A stretch of DNA of 64,000 nucleotides, taken from NCBI GenBank assembly GCA_022651245.1, contig JALCQM010000001.1:1-64000 (forward strand), in the 5' to 3' direction. Both the position numbers and the translations under genes were made by a program. The notes beneath the pieces were generated by a model, which saw only the letters and a list, made by a program, of their open reading frames with translations, was not told the origin of the DNA and made no database searches. Source of the DNA: Lactobacillus sp. Its GTDB lineage: Bacteria > Bacillota > Bacilli > Lactobacillales > Lactobacillaceae. Below, in pieces: positions 24,370 through 31,960 of this stretch (positions are counted from its first letter, which is position 1; each line of letters opens with the position of its first letter).

Positions 24370-25119
24370 ATGCTCACGATCACAGGACTGAATAAAACCT
24401 ATCCAAATCACAAACGGGGCTTAAAAGACGTGACCCTCACCTTCACGCCAGGAGTGACCGCGATCATCGGTCCGTCTGGCGCCGGGAAAACCACCCTATT
24501 GCGCAGTATCAACCGTTTGATCACGCCAGAATCCGGCACCGTCGTCTTAGGCGACCAAGAGATCCGCACGGCCAACGCCAAGGCATTGCGCCGCGTCCGC
24601 CGGCAAATCGGGATGATTTTTCAAGATTACAACTTGATCGAAGAACTCGCCGCGATCGACAACGTCTTACACGGCTGCTTAGGCGCCAAATCCTGGTTGG
24701 CTGGGATCTTGGGGCGGTACACGGCCGCAGAACAAGAACGCGCCTTGCGCCTCTTGAGCGAAGTCGGACTGGCCGATTTTGCCACGCAGCGGTGTGCCGA
24801 CTTGTCTGGCGGTCAAAAACAGCGCGTCGGCATCGCCCGCGCCTTGATGCAAGAGCCGCAGGTGATTTTATGTGATGAACCGATCGCGTCCTTAGACCCG
24901 GCGTCGACGCAAGCGGTGATGACCCTGTTGACTGACCTCGCCAAGCGCGGCTTGATGATCATCGTCAACTTGCACCAAGTCGATATCGCGCGTGATTATG
25001 CCGACCACATCGTCGGCGTCAACCACGGACAAATCGTTTTTGACGGCCCGACCAGCGCCTTGGATGAAGTCGCTTTAGCCAAGATCTACCACAAAGAGGC
25101 GGTGGTCACAGATGCCTAA
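24370..25119 (+). CDS. phnC: Phosphonate ABC transporter ATP-binding protein
   Basis: A 249-residue ABC ATPase. Walker A is GPSGAGKTTLL (residues 35-45), the Q-loop is in MIFQDYNLIEEL, the signature is LSGGQKQRVGIARAL, and Walker B is VILCDEPIASLDP. The DYNLIEELAAIDNVL region is characteristic of PhnC. It energises the two permeases that follow. It starts 3 bases after phnD and overlaps the next gene by 8 bases. Confidence 0.93.
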   Translation: MLTITGLNKTYPNHKRGLKDVTLTFTPGVTAIIGPSGAGKTTLLRSINRLITPESGTVVLGDQEIRTANAKALRRVRRQIGMIFQDYNLIEELAAIDNVLHGCLGAKSWLAGILGRYTAAEQERALRLLSEVGLADFATQRCADLSGGQKQRVGIARALMQEPQVILCDEPIASLDPASTQAVMTLLTDLAKRGLMIIVNLHQVDIARDYADHIVGVNHGQIVFDGPTSALDEVALAKIYHKEAVVTDA

Positions 25120-25900
25120 CGTTTACTTGCGCCGCACGAACCGGCGGCGGTGGCTGGCCTTCGTGACGGCGTGCGCGTTGTTAGTCGCCGGTCAACTGTG
25201 GTTACACTTGGATAGCCGCCAAGCCTTCACCGGTGTTTGGGCCGGCCTCGCCTGGCTGTGGGACAACTTCATGCCGGATCAAGCCGCCTGGCACGACCTG
25301 CCCACGATCGCGTACCAACTGTGGCGCACGGTGGTGATCGCTATTGCCGCCACTAGCACCGCAGCGATCGTCGCCGTCGGGCTGGGCCTGGCTGGGGCCA
25401 CGACGACCGGGCGGGTACGCTGGTTGCGCGGCGGCGTGCGCCTGTTCGCGTCGGTGATGCGGAATTTTCCCTTCGTCGCCTGGGCGCTGATCTTATTGTT
25501 TTCCTTCAAGCAAAATGACTTCACCGGTTTCTTGGCCTTGTTCTTGATGACGATCGGCTATTTGACCCGGGCTTTCATCGAAACGCTCGAAGAAGTCGGC
25601 GGCGGCGCGATCGAAGCCTTAGAAGCCACTGGGGCCCGCTATTGGCCGATCGTTATCCAAGGCGTCTTACCCGCGGCGATCGGCGGCTTGTTATCTTGGG
25701 TGCTGTACATGATCGAAAACAATATCCGCGATGCCACCTTGGTCGGGATGCTGACAGGGACCGGCATCGGGTTTACCTTCGACTTGTATTTCAAAAGCTT
25801 CCGCTACCCTAGCGCCGGCTTGGTGGTGGTGGCCTTGATCATCACCACGATCGTTATCGAACTGTTAGCCACTCACTTAAGGCAGGTGTTGACCCATTGA
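25112..25900 (+). CDS. phnE: Phosphonate ABC transporter permease (first PhnE)
   Basis: A 262-residue inner-membrane permease with about six hydrophobic segments. It carries the binding-protein-dependent transport loop EALEATGARYWPIVIQGVLP and the PhnE-like end NNIRDATLVGMLTGTGIGF. The start overlaps phnC by 8 bases. Together with the next gene it would form a heterodimeric channel. Confidence 0.9.
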   Translation: MPNVYLRRTNRRRWLAFVTACALLVAGQLWLHLDSRQAFTGVWAGLAWLWDNFMPDQAAWHDLPTIAYQLWRTVVIAIAATSTAAIVAVGLGLAGATTTGRVRWLRGGVRLFASVMRNFPFVAWALILLFSFKQNDFTGFLALFLMTIGYLTRAFIETLEEVGGGAIEALEATGARYWPIVIQGVLPAAIGGLLSWVLYMIENNIRDATLVGMLTGTGIGFTFDLYFKSFRYPSAGLVVVALIITTIVIELLATHLRQVLTH

Positions 25901-26727
25901 TTGCAAAATCCCTTCCCATGACTCAAGCCCCACAACCGCCGGTTCGGCCGCTGCGCCCCGCGCAACGTGCCACTCGCGGCCTCTTGCTGACGCTGGCGGT
26001 GATCAGCATCTATGCCGGACTCACCATGCAAACCGACCACCTCGATTGGGGCGTGGCCGTCACCAGCTTCTGGCACAATCTCCAGTTGATGATCGCCCAC
26101 CCGCACCTCGGCCAAGACACCTGGCCGGCGCTGTGGCAAGCGTTCACCAATACCATCGCCTTGGCTTTGCTGACGACGCTGCTTGGCGCAGTGATCGCCT
26201 TTTTCCTCGCTTTGGCCACGGCGCGGCCTTTTGCCCCCCGACTGCTGGCCTTAGCGATGCGCAGCCTGATGGCCGTGATCCGCGCGATCCCCACGATCTT
26301 GTGGGTTCTAGTGTACGCGACGGTGATCGGGCTAGGCAATGAAGCCGCCGTGGTGGGGTTGACTTTCCACTCGGTCGCCTATTTGACCAAGGCCTTCGCC
26401 GAAGCGATGGAAACCGTGCCACCGGCGAAGTTAGCCGCCTTACGCGCCACCGGTTGCGGTTTTTGGCTGACCGTGCGGCACGCCTTGTGGCCGGAAGTCC
26501 GCGCTAGCCTCTTGAGCTGGACCTTCATCCGCTTCGAGATCAACTTTACCAACGCCGTTGCCGTAGGGGCAGCCGCGGGTACTGGCGGTATCGGCTACAA
26601 CTTGTTCATGGCCAGTGCGTTCAACTTCGATTTTCAAGAAGTTGGGCTGATTGTCTACCTCTTGTTAGCCTTCGCCATCGGCCTTGAGTTGATCGCGATC
26701 CGCATGCGCCGGCACCTCGCACATTAA
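25897..26727 (+). CDS. phnE: Phosphonate ABC transporter permease (second PhnE)
   Basis: A 276-residue permease paralogous to the preceding one, with loop LAALRATGCGFWLTVRHALWP and C-terminal TNAVAVGAAAGTGGIGYNLF. I chose the TTG at 25897, which overlaps the preceding stop and has AGG about 10 bases upstream. The ATG at 25918 is an alternative but lacks a ribosome site. The membrane segments begin at about residue 30, so either start gives an intact permease. Confidence 0.88.
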   Translation: MIAKSLPMTQAPQPPVRPLRPAQRATRGLLLTLAVISIYAGLTMQTDHLDWGVAVTSFWHNLQLMIAHPHLGQDTWPALWQAFTNTIALALLTTLLGAVIAFFLALATARPFAPRLLALAMRSLMAVIRAIPTILWVLVYATVIGLGNEAAVVGLTFHSVAYLTKAFAEAMETVPPAKLAALRATGCGFWLTVRHALWPEVRASLLSWTFIRFEINFTNAVAVGAAAGTGGIGYNLFMASAFNFDFQEVGLIVYLLLAFAIGLELIAIRMRRHLAH

Positions 26728-26743
26728 AAAAAGGAGTTCTCCA

Positions 26744-27538
26744 ATGACGATAGAAGCCGTGATTTTCGACTGGGCCGGCACCACCATCGATTATGGTAGC
26801 CGGGCCCCCCTGTTAGCCTTCAAACGCACCTTCGCCGATTATGGCGTGGTGGTTTCTGAAGACGCGATCCGCAAAGATATGGGCTTAGACAAGCGGGTAC
26901 ACATCCGCAAATTACTCGGCGACCCAGATGTGGCCGCCTACTTTCAAGAGCGGCACCAACAATTAGCCACAGACGAGTTAGTCGCCGAGATCTTCGCCCG
27001 CTTTAAAGCTACCTTGCTCCAGATCCTTCCTGAAACCGCGACCTTAAAACCGGGCGTCGCGTCACTGATCGCCTTTTTGACCGCTAACCATATTCCGTAT
27101 GGCACCACCTCGGGTTACGATGCCGACATGCTGGCGACGCTGTTACCGCTAGTGGCCACGCGCGGCTACCGCCCGCAAGTCAACATCACGTCTGAGCAAA
27201 CCAACGGCAACGGCCGCCCTGATCCAGCCATGAACCGCCTGGCGATGCTGCAGCTTGGCGTGCACGACCCGGCGCGCGTCTTGATCGTTGGCGACACCGT
27301 CAATGACGTTTTGGCCGCGCAAAATGCCGGCGCCAACGCCGTCGGGATCATCGAAGGCGCCAACTTGCTAGCCTTATCGCAACAAGAATGGGACGCCTTA
27401 CCGGCCACGGCGCAACAACAACACCGCCAAGCGGTCCGCACCGCCTACGCCAACGCCGGCGCCGATGTGATCGTCAACTCGGCGGCGGATTTACTGGAAC
27501 TGATCAAACGCGAATGTGATTTGGAGGCGGCGCAATGA
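26744..27538 (+). CDS. phnX: Phosphonoacetaldehyde hydrolase (phosphonatase)
   Basis: A 264-residue HAD-superfamily enzyme that cleaves the C-P bond of phosphonoacetaldehyde to acetaldehyde and phosphate. The nucleophile motif is IFDWAGTTIDYGS (Asp12 region; DWAGTT is specific to phosphonatases). The Schiff-base lysine lies in KDMGLDKRVHIRKLL, within the cap domain. Motif 2 is GTTSGYDADM and motif 4 is ILIVGDTVNDVLAAQNAG. It overlaps phnW by 4 bases. With phnW it completes AEP degradation. Confidence 0.95.
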   Translation: MTIEAVIFDWAGTTIDYGSRAPLLAFKRTFADYGVVVSEDAIRKDMGLDKRVHIRKLLGDPDVAAYFQERHQQLATDELVAEIFARFKATLLQILPETATLKPGVASLIAFLTANHIPYGTTSGYDADMLATLLPLVATRGYRPQVNITSEQTNGNGRPDPAMNRLAMLQLGVHDPARVLIVGDTVNDVLAAQNAGANAVGIIEGANLLALSQQEWDALPATAQQQHRQAVRTAYANAGADVIVNSAADLLELIKRECDLEAAQ

Positions 27539-28641
27539 CACCATATTTACTTTTAACTCCTGGCCCTTTGACCACCACTGATAGCGTCAAGGCGGCGATG
27601 CAACACGATTATTCGACTTGGGATGACGACTATAACGCGATCACGCAGCGTTTGCGGGCGGGACTGTTACGTTTGGGGCAAGCAGGCAGTGACACTTACG
27701 CCAGCATTTTGCTTCAAGGCAGCGGCACCTATGCCGTTGAAGCCACCCTGCAAACCGCAATTCCTCGCACCGGCGCCAGCGTCTTGGTCGGCGTCAACGG
27801 CGCATACGGCCGGCGGATCAGCGAGATGCTTGATTACCTCGAGATCCCCCATGTGGTCGTATCCGGCGACGAAACCGCGCCGCTGGCCTTGGCGGATCTA
27901 CTGGCTGCGGCCCAAGCACACCCGGAGCTGACGCATTTTGCCATGATCCACTGCGAAACCACCACCGGCGTCTTGAACCCGATCGAAACCATCGTGCCGG
28001 CGATGCATGAGCGCGGCTTGATTACCATTGTCGACGCGATGTCCAGTTTTGCCGGCATCCCCATCGCAACGGAAATGCTCGGCATCGACTACTTGATCTC
28101 CAGCGCCAACAAGTGCTTGCAAGGCGTCCCAGGCTTCGGCTTCGTGCTCGCCAAGCGGACCACGATCGCCCAAACTAAAGGCAACGCCCGTAGCCTGTCG
28201 CTCGACTTGTACGAGCAGCTCGCCTGCATGGAAGCCTTCAACGGCAAGTGGCGCTTCACCTCACCGACGCATGTGGTACTTGCCGCCGCGCAAGCCCTCG
28301 ATGAACTGATCGCAGAAGGCGGCGTGGCGGCGCGGTACCACCGTTACCGCGAGTGCCAGCACCTGTTGGCGACGGGGATGCAAGAACTCGGCTTTGACCG
28401 CATCGTGGCCCCAGCCGATCAAAGCCCGATCATCACCAGCTTCGCCTACCCAACCCCAGACTTCGATTTTCCCGCGTTTTACAACGCCTTAAAAGCGCGC
28501 GGTTTCGTGATCTACCCGGGGAAAGTGGCCGCGTTGCCAAGTTTCCGCATTGGTAACATCGGCGACCTCAACACCACCGATATCCAAGCGTTACTCGCCG
28601 CGATCCAAGTCGTTCAGCAAACGCTGACCGTGAGCGCGTAA
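27535..28641 (+). CDS. phnW: 2-aminoethylphosphonate--pyruvate transaminase
   Basis: A 368-residue class-V PLP aminotransferase. The N-terminus YLLLTPGPLTTTDSVKAAMQ is the family hallmark, followed by HDYSTWDDDYNAI. The PLP lysine is in ISSANKCLQGVPGFGFVLAK, and IVDAMSSFAGIP holds the PLP-ring Asp. It converts AEP plus pyruvate to phosphonoacetaldehyde plus alanine. It ends the operon before a strong terminator. Confidence 0.95.
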   Translation: MTPYLLLTPGPLTTTDSVKAAMQHDYSTWDDDYNAITQRLRAGLLRLGQAGSDTYASILLQGSGTYAVEATLQTAIPRTGASVLVGVNGAYGRRISEMLDYLEIPHVVVSGDETAPLALADLLAAAQAHPELTHFAMIHCETTTGVLNPIETIVPAMHERGLITIVDAMSSFAGIPIATEMLGIDYLISSANKCLQGVPGFGFVLAKRTTIAQTKGNARSLSLDLYEQLACMEAFNGKWRFTSPTHVVLAAAQALDELIAEGGVAARYHRYRECQHLLATGMQELGFDRIVAPADQSPIITSFAYPTPDFDFPAFYNALKARGFVIYPGKVAALPSFRIGNIGDLNTTDIQALLAAIQVVQQTLTVSA

Positions 28642-28672
28642 CTCACCGAATCTATATGACCAAAGGACAAGA

Positions 28673-28723
28673 GACGGCCCCTGTGACACCCGCATTTAGG
28701 GTTTTCACAGGGGCCGCTTCTTT
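28673..28723 (+). terminator. Terminator of the phn operon
   Basis: GGCCCCTGTGA (from 28676) pairs with TCACAGGGGCC, with an inner ACCC/GGGT pair, ending in CTTCTTTT. Confidence 0.85.
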
Positions 28724-28876
28724 TACGCTCAAGGCCGATTCCTATCCTGCTTTCAATCATTGCGCTCTTGTCGCCATTCCTGGCGTTTAAATTGTTTAGG
28801 TCATTGACCACTGTCATGTAAGGGATTACACTTTCACTAAAAGCATTTCCACCCGCCAATCCCTAGGAGGCAAGCG

Positions 28877-29071
28877 ATGATTCCCAAAACCAACCGCCAA
28901 GTCCGTTGGCTCGTCTATGGCATTCGCAGTGTGACTATTCTCGGCAGCATCACGATCTTGCTGGTGCCGGCATTTTTCAAAGGCTGGGTGCCGCTGTGGC
29001 TCCCTATTATGACGTTTGCACTCGGGGCCATCACGTACGCGGTTTGTCTGACGCAAAGTCGGCGCCCGTGA
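28877..29071 (+). CDS. Small two-helix membrane protein of unknown function
   Basis: A 64-residue protein. Residues about 13-33 (VYGIRSVTILGSITILLVPA) and 38-58 (LWLPIMTFALGAITYAVC) are hydrophobic, with a basic N-terminus and a short RRP tail. I do not recognise a family. AGGAGG lies 8 bases before the ATG, so translation is credible. It is 18 bases upstream of another membrane protein gene and probably co-transcribed with it. Confidence 0.6.
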   Translation: MIPKTNRQVRWLVYGIRSVTILGSITILLVPAFFKGWVPLWLPIMTFALGAITYAVCLTQSRRP

Positions 29072-29089
29072 CCAAGTGGAGGTATGAGT

Positions 29090-29470
29090 ATGAAGCAACT
29101 AATCGGTATTTTCTATGGGCTCGGCGGCTTGAGTATTGTGGTGCTGGCCGCGATCGATTTCACCGTGGGTGGCGCCCCTTGGCCGAAGCGAGTGGCAATG
29201 CTCGCCGGCCTGGTGATTTTTGGCGTCATGTATCTGGCGGCGTCCAGGGCTTGGCTACTGGGCAAGCTGCAACTCTCGGTGGTGGCCAACCGCCTTGCTA
29301 GGCCACTAACAACCGCCGCCTTGGTGGTGGGAAGCGTGATGATCGGGTGGTTCTTATCGCTGCATGCTCTCACGGCGCATGGGCTCGCCATGGCCGTGAC
29401 CGGGTTGACTTACCTGCTCTGTAGTTGGCTTGAGACCCTGCCGACTGGCCACGTAAAATCCAGATCATAA
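29090..29470 (+). CDS. Membrane protein of unknown function
   Basis: A 126-residue protein with four hydrophobic segments (about 4-24, 33-52, 73-95, 98-116) and a polar tail. I do not recognise the family. The ATG at 29090 is preferred to that at 29084 because TGGAGG is 7 bases away from the former and touching the latter. It follows the 64-residue gene in the same transcription unit. A weak imperfect hairpin with a T-run lies at 29482-29524. Confidence 0.55.
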   Translation: MKQLIGIFYGLGGLSIVVLAAIDFTVGGAPWPKRVAMLAGLVIFGVMYLAASRAWLLGKLQLSVVANRLARPLTTAALVVGSVMIGWFLSLHALTAHGLAMAVTGLTYLLCSWLETLPTGHVKSRS

Positions 29471-29591
29471 GCCAACTCATTCAGGCGTCATCACCTTTGT
29501 CTTAGTGAGGTGACGGCGCCTTTTACGTCTGAATTTGCGGGGTACACAAGGTTTCAGGTATACTTAACTTACTTTCGTTAAGGAGGAAACC

Positions 29592-30410
29592 ATGCGAGAT
29601 TGGCTATTCCGCTTCGTCAAGGGCGCCTTCATTGGGTCCGGCTTCATCTTACCAGGCGTTTCTGGCGGCGCACTGGCGGCAGTGTTTGGCATCTACGAGC
29701 GCTTGATCGGCTTCTTAGCCCACATCACCCGCGACTGGCGCGCCAACCTGCGCTTTTTCTTACCCGTCGGCTTAGGCGGGCTGTTCGGTGTTTTCACCTT
29801 GTCCTTTGCCGTCAGCTTCTTTTTAGGGGCTTATGAGGCCCAGATCCTGTGGTTTTTCGTCGGCTGTATCATCGGCACCATCCCCGCCTTGTGGCAACAA
29901 GCCGGCAAGGAAGGTCGCAGTGGTCGCCATCCATGGATCACGGCGATTGCCTTCGTCCTCAGCCTGGGCTTCTTATTATTCGGTGAAAAAGCCTTCGCTG
30001 GCGGCGTCACCCCCAGTTTCACCATGTGGGTCATCGCCGGTGGGCTGATCGCTTTGGGGATCATCGTCCCCGGCTTGAGCCCATCAAATTTCTTAGTGTA
30101 CATGGGGCTGTACAAAGCGATGGCCGATGGCATCAAAACCATCGACTTCGGCGTCTTACTCCCGTTGGCGTTAGGTGCTTTGTTATGTTTGATCTTGTTG
30201 GCGAAGTTGATGGATTGGGCCTTTGCTCGCGCCTATGCCGACTTATTCCACATCATTCTCGGCGTCGTGTTCGCTTCGACGGTCATGATCATCCCGCGCG
30301 ACTTCAACTACCTCAGCCTCGGCACCTTGGTCTGCGTGGCGACTTGCCTCGCCGGCATCGCCTTAGGCCACTGGATGAGTGCTTTGGAACAGCGCTATGG
30401 CGTCGCTTAA
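29592..30410 (+). CDS. DUF368 membrane protein, PopT-type polyprenyl-phosphate carrier
   Basis: A 272-residue integral membrane protein of the DUF368 family. The paired motifs FIGSGFILPGVSGGALAAVF (residues 14-33) and IALGIIVPGLSPSNFLVYMG (about 153-172) are the inverted-repeat PG-S signatures of the family. DUF368 members (PopT) have been shown in other bacteria to recycle undecaprenyl phosphate across the membrane; that this copy does so is inferred. AAGGAGG precedes the ATG. It is monocistronic with a bidirectional terminator at 30416-30464. Confidence 0.85.
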   Translation: MRDWLFRFVKGAFIGSGFILPGVSGGALAAVFGIYERLIGFLAHITRDWRANLRFFLPVGLGGLFGVFTLSFAVSFFLGAYEAQILWFFVGCIIGTIPALWQQAGKEGRSGRHPWITAIAFVLSLGFLLFGEKAFAGGVTPSFTMWVIAGGLIALGIIVPGLSPSNFLVYMGLYKAMADGIKTIDFGVLLPLALGALLCLILLAKLMDWAFARAYADLFHIILGVVFASTVMIIPRDFNYLSLGTLVCVATCLAGIALGHWMSALEQRYGVA

Positions 30411-30415
30411 ATTCA

Positions 30416-30464
30416 AAAAGCACGCGCAAGACTGGCTTTGGGCCGGCATTGCGTGTGCTTTTTA
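30416..30464. terminator. Bidirectional terminator between popT-like gene and lacI-type gene
   Basis: AAAAAGCACGCGCAA pairs with TTGCGTGTGCTTTTT around a 19-nt loop, with A-run and T-run ends. Confidence 0.9.
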
Positions 30465-30466
30465 GT

Positions 30467-31399
30467 TTACGGCGCGATAAACGTCGCCGGGACGGCATGT
30501 TGCCCGGTGGCCTCACCGGTCGCCAGCTGCACCGCTAATTCGCCAACTTGTTGAAAATGGTGATCGATCGTCGGAATCTTGAGCAATTGTCCGGACAGCT
30601 GGGCCTCTTGCCCCACGATCAACGGCACCGACAAGCCGTGGTCCTGATAATAACGCCAAGCATTGGCGGCGATGTCATCACCATTGGCAAAAATGCCATC
30701 AACCCCTGCTTGCGCCAACTTAGCGGCAGCTTGATAGCCGTCCGCATTCGCCATCACATCGTTGACTAACAGTTCTGGTTCCGGCGCACCCCCGAAGACG
30801 GTGCGGTAGGCGGCCACCATCGCCGCAGCGGTCGCCGAGATTCGCGGCGCTCGCGGCAAAAAGGAGCCAACCCTCTTGGCCCCTTTGGCTTTCAACCAGC
30901 GGTAGCCTTCGAGGTACGTCTCGCCCCGATCGGCATAGGCCGCTGGTAAATCGACCGCGCCTGGGTCGTGACAAATCACCACCGGCCCGTACTTTTGGTA
31001 AGGACACATCGCCGTCAACGGCAGCGCGTGCGAGGTGAAGATCAAGCCGTCGTAAGCCTTGCGCCGCAGCTGTTCCAAGTAGTGTTTCTCTAACGTTTCG
31101 TCGTAATTGGAAGGCAATAACACCACGTGGTAGCCGCGCGCAAAGGCCGCTTGGGTCAAGGCGTGAGTCAGCTCGGAAAAATACGGGTGCTCCCGCATCG
31201 GGGTCACGACGCCGATCCCCATCGTGTGGCCTGCACTTAAATCACGAGCCACAGCGTTAGGCACATAATCCAGCTGCCGCACCACTTTCATGACCGCGGC
31301 GCGAACAGGATCAGACACATAGGGGCGGTGATTGATCACGCGCGAAACTGTCGCGACCGAATAGCCGCTCAATCGCGCAATGTCGTGAATATTGGTCAT
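30467..31399 (-). CDS. LacI family transcriptional regulator
   Basis: A 310-residue LacI-type repressor. The HTH and hinge occupy residues 1-60 (IHDIARLSGYSVATVSRVIN, then YVPNAVARDLSAG). A periplasmic-binding-like effector domain follows, with MGIGVVTPMREHPYFSELTH and ATFIAP at the end. The ligand is unknown. It lies 33 bases downstream of a lone PTS IIA gene on the same strand. An AAGCGCTT palindrome upstream of that pair is a typical LacI-family or CcpA target. Confidence 0.88.
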   Translation of the reverse strand: MTNIHDIARLSGYSVATVSRVINHRPYVSDPVRAAVMKVVRQLDYVPNAVARDLSAGHTMGIGVVTPMREHPYFSELTHALTQAAFARGYHVVLLPSNYDETLEKHYLEQLRRKAYDGLIFTSHALPLTAMCPYQKYGPVVICHDPGAVDLPAAYADRGETYLEGYRWLKAKGAKRVGSFLPRAPRISATAAAMVAAYRTVFGGAPEPELLVNDVMANADGYQAAAKLAQAGVDGIFANGDDIAANAWRYYQDHGLSVPLIVGQEAQLSGQLLKIPTIDHHFQQVGELAVQLATGEATGQHAVPATFIAP

Positions 31400-31432
31400 T
31401 TTGCCAACACCTCCCCTCCCACTGTACCAGAT

Positions 31433-31867
31433 TTAGGCGAGTAATTGCCGGCGAATCTTCTCTAACGCCCCAGCACTCGCCTGGGCTTGGGTCAGGTCGG
31501 CTGCATGCGCCTGCACGGCATCCAAGGCCTGCGCCATGATGGCGTCAGTATCCGCCGTATCCGGTACGATTACCGCAACCACCATGTCAATCTGCTGATC
31601 GGTGCCCCACGCCAGCGGCTGAGCGAAACTCATCACCACGGTTTCCGGCACCTTGACACTGGCACTGGAGGCGTGGGTGACGGCGATGTGTTCAGCGAGC
31701 ACATGGGCGCCTAACGCTTCGCTGGCCAAGAACCCAGAGCGCAATTCTTGGGTCGCAAGGTCCAACTTCATTCCGGCAAAACCTGCCAGCTTCGCGATCG
31801 CCGTTAATTCAGATGGATCACTCAAGCTGTTATCAACGCTAACCTGCTTTTTTAATAATGCGAACAT
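31433..31867 (-). CDS. Stand-alone PTS fructose/mannitol-type IIA domain protein
   Basis: A 144-residue protein resembling EIIA(Fru/Mtl). The phosphorylatable His lies in LAEHIAVTHASS (about residues 57-68), where the usual IAIPH has Thr in place of Pro. VVMSFAQPLAWGTDQQIDMV matches the conserved region after the active site. No EIIB or EIIC gene is adjacent, so it either serves a distant permease or has a regulatory role with the downstream LacI protein (inference). ATG 31867 follows GGAGGAAA. Confidence 0.75.
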   Translation of the reverse strand: MFALLKKQVSVDNSLSDPSELTAIAKLAGFAGMKLDLATQELRSGFLASEALGAHVLAEHIAVTHASSASVKVPETVVMSFAQPLAWGTDQQIDMVVAVIVPDTADTDAIMAQALDAVQAHAADLTQAQASAGALEKIRRQLLA

Positions 31868-31936
31868 GATATTTTCCTCCTCTGGTGGTTGCCTAACTTC
31901 TTAACAAACCCAGCATAGATTCAGAAACGCGTTACA

Positions 31937-31950
31937 GGTCAAGCGCTTTC
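31937..31950 (-). promoter_or_regulatory. AAGCGCTT operator-like site upstream of the IIA-lacI pair
   Basis: The palindrome AAGCGCTT (31941-31948) overlaps a TTGACC -35-like hexamer on the minus strand, about 75 bases upstream of the IIA gene. It resembles a cre or a LacI-family operator core. Confidence 0.5.
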
Positions 31951-31960
31951 GCGAAAAAAA

